Source: DASRDU01 sp035560235 (GTDB taxonomy: Bacteria > Acidobacteriota > Blastocatellia > RBC074). Taken from it: a stretch of 36,464 bases of DNA. Made by a program: the position numbers and the translations under genes. Positions 16,751 through 29,900 of this stretch are shown here, in pieces. Location: the NCBI GenBank assembly GCA_035560235.1, contig DATMAG010000004.1, forward strand, positions 1 through 36,464, given 5' to 3'. The notes below the pieces were generated by a model. It was given only the letters and a program-made list of their open reading frames with translations. It had not been told where the DNA came from and ran no database searches. Numbering within the stretch: the stretch's first letter is position 1; each line of letters begins with the position of its first letter.

Positions 16751-16785
16751 AAAACGAAAGCGGCGTCCCGGAGACGGGACGCCGC
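16751..16785 (-). terminator. Rho-independent terminator of rpsO
   Basis: GCGGCGTCCCG and CGGGACGCCGC form an 11-bp stem with a four-base loop, starting 10 bases after the rpsO stop. On the minus strand the stem is followed by TTTCGTTTT, a typical uridine tail. Confidence 0.88.
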
Positions 16786-16794
16786 AGGTGAAGC

Positions 16795-17064
16795 TTACTT
16801 TCTGATGCCGAGCCGATTGATGACCTCGTGGTAGCGATTGATATCGCGCCGCTTCAGATAATCGAGCAGACTGCGCCGCTGACTGACGAGCTTGAGCAGC
16901 CCGCGCCGCGAGTGATTATCCTTGACGTGAGTCTTGAAATGCTCGGTCAGCTCGTTGATCCGTTTTGTCAGCAGAGCGATCTGCACTTCCGGTGAGCCGG
17001 TGTCGCCCTCGTGGGTTTTGTAACTGGTGATAATGTCCGCTTTGACTTCCTTTGCTAACGCCAT
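16795..17064 (-). CDS. rpsO: 30S ribosomal protein S15
   Basis: This is ribosomal protein S15, an early 16S rRNA-binding protein of the small-subunit platform. From MALAKEVKADIITSYKTHEG the protein is 89 residues, exactly the common length. The signatures GDTGSPEVQIALLTKRINELTEHFK, DNHSRRGLLKLVSQRRSLLDYL (quoted in parts) and RYHEVINRLGIRK are intact. The ATG at 17064 is set by homology. The GGAGG at 17091-17095 is rather distant, and the S15 leader may fold for autoregulation as in E. coli. A terminator directly follows, and pnp lies downstream. Confidence 0.97.
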   Translation of the reverse strand: MALAKEVKADIITSYKTHEGDTGSPEVQIALLTKRINELTEHFKTHVKDNHSRRGLLKLVSQRRSLLDYLKRRDINRYHEVINRLGIRK

Positions 17065-17137
17065 TACTGAACTTTCTGCCTCCAATACTCGGGTAAGTTC
17101 TGATAAGTGATGATAACTGCTGGTTTTCAAGTGGCAC

Positions 17138-17167
17138 ACGGTAACACAGGCCCGCAAGGTCTGTAAA
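17138..17167 (-). promoter_or_regulatory. Possible promoter of rpsO
   Basis: TTTACA (17162-17167) and TACCGT (17138-17143) are spaced by 18 bases on the minus strand, about 75 bases before the rpsO start. It lies in the short gap after the preceding large gene. The -10 box is only a fair match. Confidence 0.45.
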
Positions 17168-17193
17168 GGCAGTGTTTCGGCTTTATCGCACCG

Positions 17194-20100
17194 CTACCTT
17201 GCGGCCCCGGACAGCGGCACGCGCAGCAGGTCGCCGCGAAACGTCACATAGATCCAGCCCGCCGCCTGATCAATCCAGGTCTCCATGTTACTGAATTTCA
17301 GTTCAGGCAGTGCGATGACCGGCGCAAAACTGAACGTCCTGACGTTGTACCGGCCAATGATGGTGGATTTTTTCTGCTCGTCATAAATCGCCGCCCAGAC
17401 TTCATCCGGCCTGCCGGTCGGTTGCAGCGGGTGCAGAAGATCATCGAACCACAGACGCAGTTCCCCCGTGACCGGCTGCACTGCGCCGCTCTCAGGATCA
17501 AGCAGCATGCCCCGGCCCGAGCCGTTATTCCGGCTGGAAATGTCCGGTGCGGCAAACAGCACTTTTTTGTGCGCGGCAATGTAAGCCACCGGAAAGTGCG
17601 TATAACCGTCCGGCAGATCAACCACCGATTCACGCCCGTTTTGCAGGTTGATCCGCACAATCTGCTCGAGCCGCCTGCCTGCTGTTTCAGTTGATCTGAG
17701 CGCAATCAGCCATCGTTCATCCGGCGTGACCAGCAGGTGACGCCATCTGCCGCCGATGATTTTTACCGGCGAACCGCCCAGGGACACTTTCCAGATGCCC
17801 GGCTCCTGATTCCAGCGGCCTGCGAGATAAAATGAATTTCCGACCAGCGCATGCAGGGGCGACCCGCTTTCATCGTGTTCGATCCTGTGTGACCATTCCC
17901 GCATTTCGTCCGTGACGCGCAGATCGAATGACAGACAGGCTGACGGCGCGTCAACCACTGCGCCGAGCTGGCCGGAATCGAAGGCGCGCCAGTCCGGCAG
18001 TGTTTCAGTTCTCTGATCTTCAGATTTTTCCGCCGCCAGCACACGCAGTTCGCGGCCCTGCTGACAGATTGTATAAATCTGATGCCTGCGGTCAGACATC
18101 AGCACTTCAAGGCCCGGCACGCGGTCTTCGATTTCGTAACGCACCCGGTACTCGCCCGCCTTCCAGAGCCGGTAAAAGAGGCCGGAGAGTTGTTCGTGCA
18201 GCGTGGCATCCTTTTTCGGCGCGCGCATCAGACCGTCCATAAAAACTCTGCGCCCGCCGTCTCTCGTCAGACGCAGGTATTCACGCTTATCAGTATTTTC
18301 ACGATTGCCCATTCGCTCTTCCGGGCCGAGGTCTTCAACCTCCTGCCTGGTGGCAAACTCCTTCAGTTCCTGCCACTCGCTTTCATTGAGCAGGCGAACC
18401 TGGCGGCGGTGTTCGTCAAGGTAATAACTCAGTTCCGCTCTGCCGTTGCGTGCGCGAATCACGAGGTTCTGATAAGTTACCTGATTGAGCAGCGCGTAAA
18501 TCTCTTCAGGGCCGCCCGGCTTCAGCACTTCATCGCGCAGCCTGGCTTCCCATTGCTGCACGCCGCGCCCAAACCAGTTTTCATCCGCCGGATTTTCCCG
18601 ATCAGCAAACAACCCCCGGTCGCCCAGAATCAGCGCCTGGCCGGGATGACGCGCCAGCACCAGTTTGCGCGCCGCCGCGCTGTCCTCAACTTCAAGATAA
18701 CTTTCAGCGGCTGAAGCCAGCAGTTTGTCCGACGAATCAAGCAGCCTGCCGACGAGTTCCAGCGGCAGTCTGGCGCGCACGTAACGAGCGCACGCGAGCA
18801 GCGAACGCTGTGCTTTCAGATCACTGCCTTTCAGCAGATCAGCCTGGCGGCCTTCGTCAGCGAGCATCACCGCCGCAATTCCGGCCACATGCCCGCCCTG
18901 CTTCAGCAGCGGAAAAATTTCATCGCCCACGTTTTTGCGCAGCGAATCCCGCGTGTCGAGCGCCAGCGTGACCGCGCTCAGATCAGCCGTGCCTGCGCCG
19001 AGGCGTTCAATCAGGTTGAGTTCGGCAATGCGCAGCGGCACGCCCTGAATGCCTTCCAGAATCTTCTGCGCCACTGCCGGTTGCGCAGCGCGCAACGCTT
19101 TCACGCGCTCAAAAAGTCTGAAAGCCATTCCTTCGGTCGCCTGAATCGTGTCGCTTTCATAAAGCACGCGCCCGATGCTCACTTCCAGCGGCAGCGGTTT
19201 GTCAGTCGCGCCTTGTCTGGCCCTTTCGATCTCCTCTTCGCCCTTTTCTGAAACAACTTTCCGCGCATAGGCTTCAATGGCGGCAGCGGCTTCTTCATCA
19301 GAAATGCCGCCGCACTGAGCCAGCGCAGTGATGATTGAGGTGCGCGACTCTTCAGAACCTTCCCGCTCCAGTGCGCGCCTGAGCGCAGGAACGGCGCCCG
19401 GAGCACGCAGTTCGATCAGCGCCTTTGCCGCTTCAGTGCGAGTGTACGCTTCATCGTAATCGAGAGCGTGAATCAGCCCTGGCACGCTTTCCGGCAATTT
19501 CAGTTCGGCAAGGCTGGTAACAAATGCCTCACGACCTGTGGCCGCTGACCAGGCAGGATTACTGAGCCAGGGCAGCAGTATTCGCGCCGCTTCTTTTCGC
19601 AGCTTTTTATTCTGATCTTCACTGATTGCGTAAATAACCAGACTGCTGACTGCCGCATTGTGAACTGTGGGATTGTCGTGCCCGACCAGTCGGCTGACAA
19701 CCGGCAGCCATTTGTCCGGCTGCTTCGCACTCAATCGGGACAGAATCCTGTGTCGCGGATCTCCGGTTTCATCATCCTCATCCTGACTCTCTGCGTTTTT
19801 TGCGTCCTGCGATTTCTTGTCATTCTCCCTTGCCTGCGGCCCGCTCAGCGCCGGGTCGCTGAACAGCGACAGCACCCATTCCTCCTGCCCGCTCCATTCG
19901 ATCTCAACCAGCATTTCAAAAGCGGCTGTGCGGACTGTCAGATCAGCCTGCGGATTCGTCACCAGCGATTTCAGCCGCGCCCGGAGGTTTTCAATCTGCG
20001 CGGTATCGCCCGAATCGCAGGCGTGTTTGTATTGCAGCCACGTTGACATTGTTGCGACCAGCGGCATTGATGACGCAGCGTATCGCTCAATCAGCGGCCT

Positions 20101-20718
20101 CGCCGCATCCCAGTCAAGCCGGGCAAGCGCGGCCAGCTTCTGCCCCTGAATCAGCGCCATCACGTCATTTCCGGCTGATGATATTGATGCCAGCAGTTCG
20201 TCACGAAAATATCTGCTGTGCAATTGCAGCCATCCCTTTACCGGCCTGCGCCACTTTTCTTCTTTCTCATCCGGATTTTCAGTGAGCAGTTTGTAAAGCC
20301 GGTCGTGCGTGTCAGGCTTGTCAGGCAAATGGTTCAGCAGTCCCGGCAGCAGCCAGGGGCGATTTTCTCCCGCTTCGAGCAGACGCTGGCGCACCGTGTC
20401 TGAAGGCTTCGGCGCAACAGGGCCGTCTGATTCAGAATGATGCGACCAGAACTCAATCAACTCTCTGATCGGCGCATCGTCGGCAGGCGGCTTTTCATCT
20501 TCCTCATCTGCCGCATTCTCCGGCGTCGTGGCAGGCTCGACGTTCTCAGGCTCTGCCGGTTCGAGCGGCCTTTGCCTGAGCAGTTCGGTAATGACTGCTG
20601 ATGACACATCGGGTCTGCGCGGTGATTTCGCGCGCGGCGATTGCGAGAACAATGGTGGCGGCAGCAGCGCGATGATCAGAATGACAGTGAGGATGACCGA
20701 TGGCTGAGAATTATTCAT
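17194..20718 (-). CDS. Exported 1174-residue HEAT-repeat protein with C-terminal propeller-like region
   Basis: I do not recognise a named family for this protein. It has a signal peptide or anchor (residues 1-26, hydrophobic VILTVILIIALLPPPLF) and an acidic, Pro-rich linker (about 50-90). A long helical solenoid follows. Clear HEAT/PBS-lyase-like units are NPTVHNAAVSSLVIYA, VPGLIHALDYDEAYTRTEA and AVPALRRALEREGSEESRT (about 350-470). The C-terminal 200 residues change to beta-rich repeats such as HLLVTPDERWLIALRS and WAAIYDEQKKSTIIGRYN, suggesting a propeller. No catalytic motif was seen. A scaffold or peptide-binding role in the periplasm is inference. It is monocistronic, divergent from ppc, and has no clear ribosome site at ATG 20718. 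Confidence 0.75.
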   Translation of the reverse strand: MNNSQPSVILTVILIIALLPPPLFSQSPRAKSPRRPDVSSAVITELLRQRPLEPAEPENVEPATTPENAADEEDEKPPADDAPIRELIEFWSHHSESDGPVAPKPSDTVRQRLLEAGENRPWLLPGLLNHLPDKPDTHDRLYKLLTENPDEKEEKWRRPVKGWLQLHSRYFRDELLASISSAGNDVMALIQGQKLAALARLDWDAARPLIERYAASSMPLVATMSTWLQYKHACDSGDTAQIENLRARLKSLVTNPQADLTVRTAAFEMLVEIEWSGQEEWVLSLFSDPALSGPQARENDKKSQDAKNAESQDEDDETGDPRHRILSRLSAKQPDKWLPVVSRLVGHDNPTVHNAAVSSLVIYAISEDQNKKLRKEAARILLPWLSNPAWSAATGREAFVTSLAELKLPESVPGLIHALDYDEAYTRTEAAKALIELRAPGAVPALRRALEREGSEESRTSIITALAQCGGISDEEAAAAIEAYARKVVSEKGEEEIERARQGATDKPLPLEVSIGRVLYESDTIQATEGMAFRLFERVKALRAAQPAVAQKILEGIQGVPLRIAELNLIERLGAGTADLSAVTLALDTRDSLRKNVGDEIFPLLKQGGHVAGIAAVMLADEGRQADLLKGSDLKAQRSLLACARYVRARLPLELVGRLLDSSDKLLASAAESYLEVEDSAAARKLVLARHPGQALILGDRGLFADRENPADENWFGRGVQQWEARLRDEVLKPGGPEEIYALLNQVTYQNLVIRARNGRAELSYYLDEHRRQVRLLNESEWQELKEFATRQEVEDLGPEERMGNRENTDKREYLRLTRDGGRRVFMDGLMRAPKKDATLHEQLSGLFYRLWKAGEYRVRYEIEDRVPGLEVLMSDRRHQIYTICQQGRELRVLAAEKSEDQRTETLPDWRAFDSGQLGAVVDAPSACLSFDLRVTDEMREWSHRIEHDESGSPLHALVGNSFYLAGRWNQEPGIWKVSLGGSPVKIIGGRWRHLLVTPDERWLIALRSTETAGRRLEQIVRINLQNGRESVVDLPDGYTHFPVAYIAAHKKVLFAAPDISSRNNGSGRGMLLDPESGAVQPVTGELRLWFDDLLHPLQPTGRPDEVWAAIYDEQKKSTIIGRYNVRTFSFAPVIALPELKFSNMETWIDQAAGWIYVTFRGDLLRVPLSGAAR

Positions 20719-20770
20719 AGCTGTTTCAAGTGGCTGTTTCAGGACACGGGGCCGTCAGCATAGCAAAGAA

Positions 20771-20879
20771 AGAGAGATGACGGAACACACGGAAATCACG
20801 GAATCAACGGAAAACTTCGGGTCAGTTTCAGTTCTGCTTCCGTCTGTTTCGTTATTTTCGTTTGTTCCGTCATCTCTCT
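20771..20879. repeat. Word palindrome (ACGGAAAT) between the HEAT gene and ppc
   Basis: The left arm (20771-20812) starts AGAGAGATGACGGAAC and reiterates ACGGAA words every eight to nine bases. The right arm (20837-20879) is its near-complement and ends GTTCCGTCATCTCTCT. The loop is only about 24 bases. It lies in the divergent promoter region of two genes, so it is not a simple terminator. Confidence 0.8.
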
Positions 20880-20941
20880 GCTGTCTCAACTCAGGCGGCT
20901 GGCTGTACCAATGCGGCGCGGTCTGATTTAATACGCGGCCT

Positions 20942-23889
<2,948 letters not shown>

Positions 23890-23893
<4 letters not shown>

Positions 23894-25116
23894 ATGAAGG
23901 CAAAAGGCAAAAAGCAAAAGGCAAAAGGCAGAAGTGGAAAAACGCGGCGCTGCTGTGCGCCCTTGTTGCTTTCGGAGTCACGGCCATGAGTCAGAGCGGC
24001 AATCAGTCACCGCGCCCGCGCGCCCGCGACCTCGGCATCGAACCGGGCGTGCTGCCGCCGGGAAAACTCAATGCGATTACCGATGTCGCCGGAGTCCGCG
24101 TCGGTCACGCGACGCTCATCAAGGGCGACAACGTGCGGACGGGCGTGACCGCGATTCTGCCGCACGCGGGCAATCTCTTTCAGGAAAAGGTCGCAGCGGC
24201 GATCTATGTCGGCAACGGCTTCGGCAAGCTGATGGGTTCGACGCAGGTCAATGAACTCGGTGAAATTGAAACGCCGATTCTGCTGACCGGAACGCTCAAC
24301 GTGCCGCGCGTGGCCGATGCGCTGCTTGACTGGATGCTCGCGCTGCCGGGCAATGAACGCGTGCTTTCGATCAATCCGGTGGTGGCTGAAACCAATGACG
24401 GCTTTCTCAACGACATTCGCGGTCGTCACGTCGGGCGCGATGAAGTCTTTGCCGCGCTGCGTGCGGCGAAGGACGGGCCGGTTGAGGAAGGCTCGGTCGG
24501 CGCAGGCACAGGCACGATGGCATTCGGTTTCAAGGGCGGCATCGGCACTGCGTCGCGCGTCGTGCCTGCGGGCGGTTACACGGTGGGCGTGCTGGTGCAG
24601 TCAAATTTCGGCGGCGTGCTGACGATCAACGGCGCGCCGGTGGGCCGCGAACTTGGCAGGTATTATCTGAAGGAACAGATCGAGCAGAAACGCACCGGGC
24701 AGCGACAATCAGCAGACAGCGCGAGCGACCGCGCCGATGGTTCGATCATCATGGTCGTGGCGACCGATGCGCCGCTGGACCATCGCAATCTGAAGCGGCT
24801 GGCCGAACGGGCAATGATGGGACTGGCGCGCACGGGTTCACCTGCGACCAATGGCAGCGGCGATTACGTGATTGCCTTCAGCACAGCAAACCGCATTCGG
24901 GCTGATGAGCGCGTGCGTTCAGTTCAGGTTCTCGGCAATGAAGCCGTCTCGCCGCTCTTTCTGGCGGCGGTTGAAGCGACCGAGGAAGCGATTTACAACT
25001 CGCTGCTGCGGGCGACGACGGTGACAGGCCGCGACGGACATCGGGCCGAAGCATTGCCGCTCGAGCAGACGGTTGAGATTTTGAAGAGATACGGCGCGTT
25101 GAAGGAGCGCAGGTAA
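23890..25116 (+). CDS. P1-family (DmpA-like) aminopeptidase, exported
   Basis: This is a self-processing Ntn-type aminopeptidase of the DmpA/BapA group, which releases N-terminal residues including beta-amino or D-amino acids in some members. The sequence shows NAITDVAGVRVGHATL, the core INPVVAETNDGFLNDIRG, SVGAGTGTMAFGFKGGIGT and the processing site DGSIIMVVATDAP, where Gly284-Ser285 would be cut and Ser285 become the nucleophile. A Lys-rich start followed by a hydrophobic segment (NAALLCALVAFGVTA) suggests export. The ATG at 23890 overlaps the ppc stop (ATGA) and has GAGG 8 bases upstream inside ppc, so translation is coupled. The first 15 codons coincide with an AAAAGGC repeat. Confidence 0.92.
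23897..23934 (+). repeat. AAAAGGC direct repeat encoding the Lys-rich N-terminus
   Basis: Five imperfect copies of GGCAAAA run in tandem and encode KRQKAKGKRQKWK. The repeat gives a positively charged region before the signal segment of the P1 peptidase. A single related word (AAAAGGCAGAAG) also stands in the rpmI-rplT spacer near 7100. Confidence 0.6.
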
Positions 25117-25151
25117 GGGCAGGAGCGAGACAACAGCAACAGAGGACTTTC

Positions 25152-25213
25152 GGATTGCGAATCGCTGTCGCAGGTAACGACCGCGAGACGCTGCGCCGTG
25201 CGATTCGCAATCC
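25152..25213. terminator. 14-bp perfect stem between convergent genes
   Basis: GGATTGCGAATCGC (25152-25165) pairs exactly with GCGATTCGCAATCC (25200-25213) around a 34-base loop. It lies between the P1 peptidase (+) and the STAS gene (-), which converge. A two-way terminator role is likely, though no strong T-tract is present. Confidence 0.55.
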
Positions 25214-25224
25214 AGCCCGGAAAT

Positions 25225-25563
25225 TCAGGCAAAGCTCCTGACAGCTGCGGCTTCGTCGTCGTGAACGTCGAACACGGTGTAGAGCTTGGTAATCGTCAGC
25301 AGATCCTGAATGCGCTGCGTGGCATTGAGCAGTTTCAGTTCGCCGCCCGCGCGCTTGACTGTCGTATAGCTGCGCACGATCTCACCAAGGCCGCCGCTGT
25401 CCATATACGGGACGCCGGCCAGATTGAGGACGAGTTTGCTCTCCTTTTTTTCGAGCAGTTCGTCAATCTTCTTCTTCAACTGAACGTCACCTTCGCCCAG
25501 GAGGATCTTGCCCTCGACATCGAGAATCGTGACATCACCACTCTTGCGTTCTGTAATGTTCAT
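25225..25563 (-). CDS. STAS-domain anti-sigma factor antagonist
   Basis: This 112-residue single STAS domain is of the SpoIIAA/RsbV type, which in its unphosphorylated form releases a sigma factor from its anti-sigma kinase. The body DVTILDVEGKILLGEGDVQL, the phosphorylation site MDSGGLGEIV (Ser56) and the C-terminal LLTITKLYTVFDVHDDE are typical. The ATG at 25563 gives the canonical start MNITERKSGDV; a TTG six codons upstream is possible. No kinase (RsbW-like) or sigma gene is adjacent, so partners must be elsewhere. The gene stands alone, convergent with the P1 peptidase. Confidence 0.9.
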   Translation of the reverse strand: MNITERKSGDVTILDVEGKILLGEGDVQLKKKIDELLEKKESKLVLNLAGVPYMDSGGLGEIVRSYTTVKRAGGELKLLNATQRIQDLLTITKLYTVFDVHDDEAAAVRSFA

Positions 25564-25746
25564 ACGTTTCGTTTCGCTCAATTCACGCCCGGCACAGCGT
25601 CTGGGCGATTTGGTTAGAGTTAGTAGTTACTGGTTTACGGCAGGACAGCGAGAAACTACCACAGAGCCGAAACAATGGCAAGACACGACGAGTGCAGGCA
25701 GGCAGGAGCCTGCCAGAGCTTTGGCAACGGCCTTTGTCGCTGAAAT

Positions 25747-26745
25747 CTATTGTGCGACGGTGGCGGCAATGCGGCGCGGATCGAGTCGCCACACCGTCCC
25801 GGCGCGGATGTTCGAGAGCCACACCGAACCGAGGCCGACCCGGATCGCATCGCCGCCTTCTCCGGCAAACTGCTGCACGACCTTTCCGGAAGCCGGATCA
25901 ATCCGGGTGATTGGAAATTCAAAGGATGTGACCCAGACTGAGCCTTCGCCAAAGGCAATCTCTCCGCCGGGGCCGGGCACGCCGACCTCTATCGTTTCGA
26001 CGACCTTGTTAGTCTTCGGATCCACCTTTGAGACATCGCCGTTCGCCTGATTCAGCGTCCAGACATATCCGCCACCGATGGTCAGAAAGCGCGGAGCCTT
26101 CCCGACCGGAATCGTCTCGACCACCAGATTCGTCTCCGGGTTGATTCGCGTCAGCACATTGCTCCCGGTTCCGGTGACCCAGACTGCGCCCTCACCGAAG
26201 GCGACCGTGTATGAACCTGCCGGAACCTGGATTTCAGCAACCACCTTATTCGTCGCCGGATCAATCCGCGCCAGAGTTCCCTTCTTGTCCGTCATCAGCC
26301 AGATGCTTTCGGCACCCGCCGCCAAGCCGCCTTCAGAGTCGGCAATCCCAATCGGGATCGTGGCAGTCACCTTTCCCTCTTTGAGATCAACGCGGGCAAG
26401 CGCCTGATCGCCGCACAGCGGAACCCACAGACTGCCGAAGCCGACCGCCAGGCCGGAGCAGGGTTTGCTGCCGACCGTGATCGTGGCCAGGACTTTGCTG
26501 GATTTCGGATCGAGCTTCGCCACAGTGTTTTTGGGGTAGTTGGAAACCCAGACGGATTCATCAATGGCCAGCCAGTCGGGCGCGCCGGGCACTTCATACA
26601 CAGCTTCGGGTTTGAGCGCCGTCATGGCGATTCGCACCTCGGGAGCTTTCACGCCCGGCCTCGGCGTGCGCGCAGGTTTCGGAGCCTGTCCGAGCAAAGA
26701 CAGGAGAATCTGAAGAACCAGGAGTAGTCGCAGCATGGAAGGCAT
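25747..26745 (-). CDS. Exported seven-repeat beta-propeller (YncE/Vgb-like)
   Basis: This 332-residue protein has a signal segment (LRLLLVLQILLSLLGQ) and seven repeats with the pattern xxLAxGxGSVWV: DWLAIDESVWV, SGLAVGFGSLWV, GGLAAGAESIWL, YTVAFGEGAVWV, RFLTIGGGYVWT, GEIAFGEGSVWV and DAIRVGLGSVWL. Each is followed by a xxRIDPxTxKVVxxI unit. Seven blades fit a closed propeller of the YncE/YVTN or virginiamycin-B-lyase-like type. The catalytic residues of Vgb cannot be judged, so no enzyme activity is claimed. The gene diverges from the cytochrome/DUF1549 gene. ATG at 26745 or 26736 could serve, neither with a clear ribosome site. Confidence 0.82.
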   Translation of the reverse strand: MPSMLRLLLVLQILLSLLGQAPKPARTPRPGVKAPEVRIAMTALKPEAVYEVPGAPDWLAIDESVWVSNYPKNTVAKLDPKSSKVLATITVGSKPCSGLAVGFGSLWVPLCGDQALARVDLKEGKVTATIPIGIADSEGGLAAGAESIWLMTDKKGTLARIDPATNKVVAEIQVPAGSYTVAFGEGAVWVTGTGSNVLTRINPETNLVVETIPVGKAPRFLTIGGGYVWTLNQANGDVSKVDPKTNKVVETIEVGVPGPGGEIAFGEGSVWVTSFEFPITRIDPASGKVVQQFAGEGGDAIRVGLGSVWLSNIRAGTVWRLDPRRIAATVAQ

Positions 26746-26936
26746 CTTATCAGAACGCCGGATGGATGCCGATGGAAAATCTCAGCTGCGGCCTGTCGCC
26801 TTTCAGACAGCAGGTCGCCCGGTATATTCTTCGCCTGGTCATTGTCAGCTCTGCGGCAATGAATGTCTCAAGACGGTGGGCAGGACCACCTTTTACACCG
26901 ACGGCTGATCTGTTTCGCCACTTCATCGGAGTTGCT

Positions 26937-29900
26937 ATGAAATGGAAATGTCAGCGTTTCGTCCCCGGTCTCGCGCTGCTGCTGAGTCTGGCTGCCTGGC
27001 CTGTGCGGCCTCAGAGCAGGGATGATTTCTTCGAAACCAGGGTTCGTCCGATTCTCGCCACGGAATGTTTCTCCTGTCACACCAGTTCGCAACTCGGCGG
27101 GCTGCGGCTCGATTCCCGCGAAGCCATGCTGCGGGGCGGCAACTCAGGCCCGGCCATCGTTCCGGGCGACCCGGACAAAAGCCTGCTCGTGATCGCCATT
27201 CGACAGACAGGCGCGTTGAAGATGCCGAAGGGCGGCAAGCTCCCGCAGGATCAGATTGACGCGATTGTGCAGTGGATTCGCCTGGGCGCGGTCTGGCCGT
27301 CTGCTGACAAAACGCTGCCTGCGGCAAAAAGTGAATTCGTCATTGATGCGGCGCGCCGCGCCTTCTGGTCCTTTCAGCCGCTGCACGCGGCTGCCGCGCC
27401 TGCCGTGAAAAACAGCCGCTGGCCGAAGACCGACATTGACCGCTTCATTCTCGCCCGTCTGGAAAAGGAAGGACTCGCGCCTGTCGGGCCTGCGGATCGG
27501 CGCACGCTGCTGCGACGCGCGACGCTTGACCTGACCGGACTGCCGCCGACTGCCGAAGAGGTCGAAGCCTTCGAGAATGACAAATCGCCGGACGCCTTCG
27601 CCAGAGTCCTGGATCGGCTGCTCGCCTCGCCGCAGTACGGTGAACGCTGGGGCCGCCTCTGGCTTGACGTGGCGCGTTACGGCGAAGACGACTATCGCAG
27701 CCTCGATCCGCTGGGGCGCGGGTTTGCGCCTTATCAGCACGCCTACCTCTATCGTGACTGGGTGGTCAAAGCCTTCAACGACGATCTGCCCTACGATCAG
27801 TTTGTGCGCGCGCAACTGGCCGGTGATCAGATGGACGAGAAGCTGCGCGTGAGAATGCTGCCCGCGCTCGGCTTTCTCGGACAGGGGCCGTGGTTTTACG
27901 ACAACGGCGCGATCGAAGTGACGCGCGCTGATGAACGGCACGACCGCATTGATGTTGTCAGCCGCGGCTTTCTGGGTCTGACTGTGGGCTGCGCCCGCTG
28001 CCACAATCACAAATACGATCCGATTTCGATCAAAGACTATTACGCGATGGCCGGAGTCTTCGCCAGCACAACTTATAAGGAATATCCGCAGGTTCCGCAG
28101 AGCGTCGTCGAGAAGTACACCGAGCTGGAAAAGAAGCTGAAGAACAAAGAGAAGATGATGGGCGAGTTTATGCAGACCGAGAGCAGACTGCTTTCGGAAA
28201 GCCTGACCCTGCAGGCCTCGAAATACATGCAGGCCGTCTGGCGCGTGCAGGGCGAGCCCAAAGAAGACCTCAATGAGGTCATCGAAAAGAACAAACTCGA
28301 TTACGAACTGATGCAGCGCTGGATGCGCTTTCTCGCCCGGCCTCCGCTTTACTATCCATACCTGAAGGACTGGCAGGCGATGATGCAGAAAGGCGGGACG
28401 GCAGCGGAGGCTAAAAAACTTGCGGATGACTTTCAGACGCTGCTGCTCGATGTCCTCATCGAACGAAAAAATCTGACCGAAGAAAACGACATTATCCTCG
28501 CCAAGGCCAATCCCGGCACGAAGAAGAAAGAGCCGCTCTTCAAGCCGAACGAATTCGTGACCAACGATGATTTCTGTCCGGGCTGCGCAGTTGAAACCAA
28601 AGCGATGCCGGTGGAGCGCACCAATCTCTGGGTGGATGTGTTTGTGCGCGACCTTGACGATCCGATGCTGCCCGGAGTGACGCAGAAATTCCGTCCCGGC
28701 CTGCTGGTCTTTCGCGGCTGGGGACTGGAGCGACAGTTGAGCGCCGAGCGGCGGGCTTATCTGACCTCGCTGCGTGAGGACCTGGAGAATTTCAGGAAGT
28801 CAATGCCCGCTCAGTATCCATACGTTCATGGCGTGGCCGATTACGAAAAGCCTGTGGATCTGCCCGTCAGCCTGCGCGGCAATCCGAACAACCTGGGCGA
28901 GGTGGTTCCGCGCGGATTTCTCACGGTGCTTTCAAAGGACAACCGGCTCTGCTTCAGCAAAGGGAGCGGGCGCCTGGAACTGGCCGAGGCGATTCTCGCT
29001 CAGCCGCTCGCGATGCGCGTGATCGTGAACCGCATCTGGAAATGGCATTTCGGCACGGGCATTGTGGACACGCCGAGCAATTTCGGATTCAACGGCGAGC
29101 GTCCCGTGCATCCTGAACTGCTCGAATACCTGGCCGATTTCTTTGTGCGAAACGGAATGTCCATCAAAAAGCTGCACCGCGAAATCATGCTCAGCGCCGT
29201 CTATCAGCTCAGCAATGATTTCAATCAGGCGAGTTACAACAAGGACTCCGCGAATCGCTTTTACTGGCGGGCGAATCGGCGGCGGATGGATGCCGAGCAG
29301 ATTCGCGATTCGCTGCTCGCCGCTTCCGGCGCGCTCGACAAAAAGATGGGCGGGCCTTCGGAAGTGCTGACGCCACAGTCCACGCGGCGCACGCTCTACG
29401 GCAGGGTGAGCCGCTACAAGCTTGATGATTATCTGCAGCTCTTCGATTTTCCGAGTCCCAACATTTCAGCCGAGCAGCGATACACGACCAACGTGCCGTT
29501 GCAGCGCCTGTTTTTTATGAACAGCGATTTCGTGCAGCAGCAGGCCGAACTGCTCGTCCGGCGGCTCGAAGCGGAACCGACCAGCGAAGCGCGCATTCAG
29601 AAGGCTTATCGCCTGATCTTCGGTCGCGCGGCGACACCCGAAGAAGTCCGGCTTGGCCTGGATTACCTGCGCAGCGAACCGCTCAGGGAGTACGAGGATC
29701 AGAAGAAAGCCGAAGAAGAGAAGGAAAAGAAGAAGGCCGAAAAGAAGGAGATGACCGACAAGCCTGCAGAAGCGCCTGCGTCAGTCATCGCGCCACTGAT
29801 GCCTGAGGCAACGGGCATGGATCCGAACGGAATGATGTCCGGCGTCGTGCCGGGCGCGGCCAAAGGCGATGAGAAGAAACCGCTGCTGCCGGTGACGTAC

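Larger units (their letters stand above)
16314..16794 (-). other. rpsO-pnp intergenic region, no gene assigned
   Basis: The 481 bases hold, in transcription order, the rpsO terminator, a 14-base sequence shared with the thrS leader (16674-16687), a start-less open frame ending at TGA 16548-16550, the 19-bp hairpin and a word palindrome. I could not assign a promoter for pnp, though one is expected downstream of the terminators. A 67-codon frame across the hairpin is judged spurious. Confidence 0.5.
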
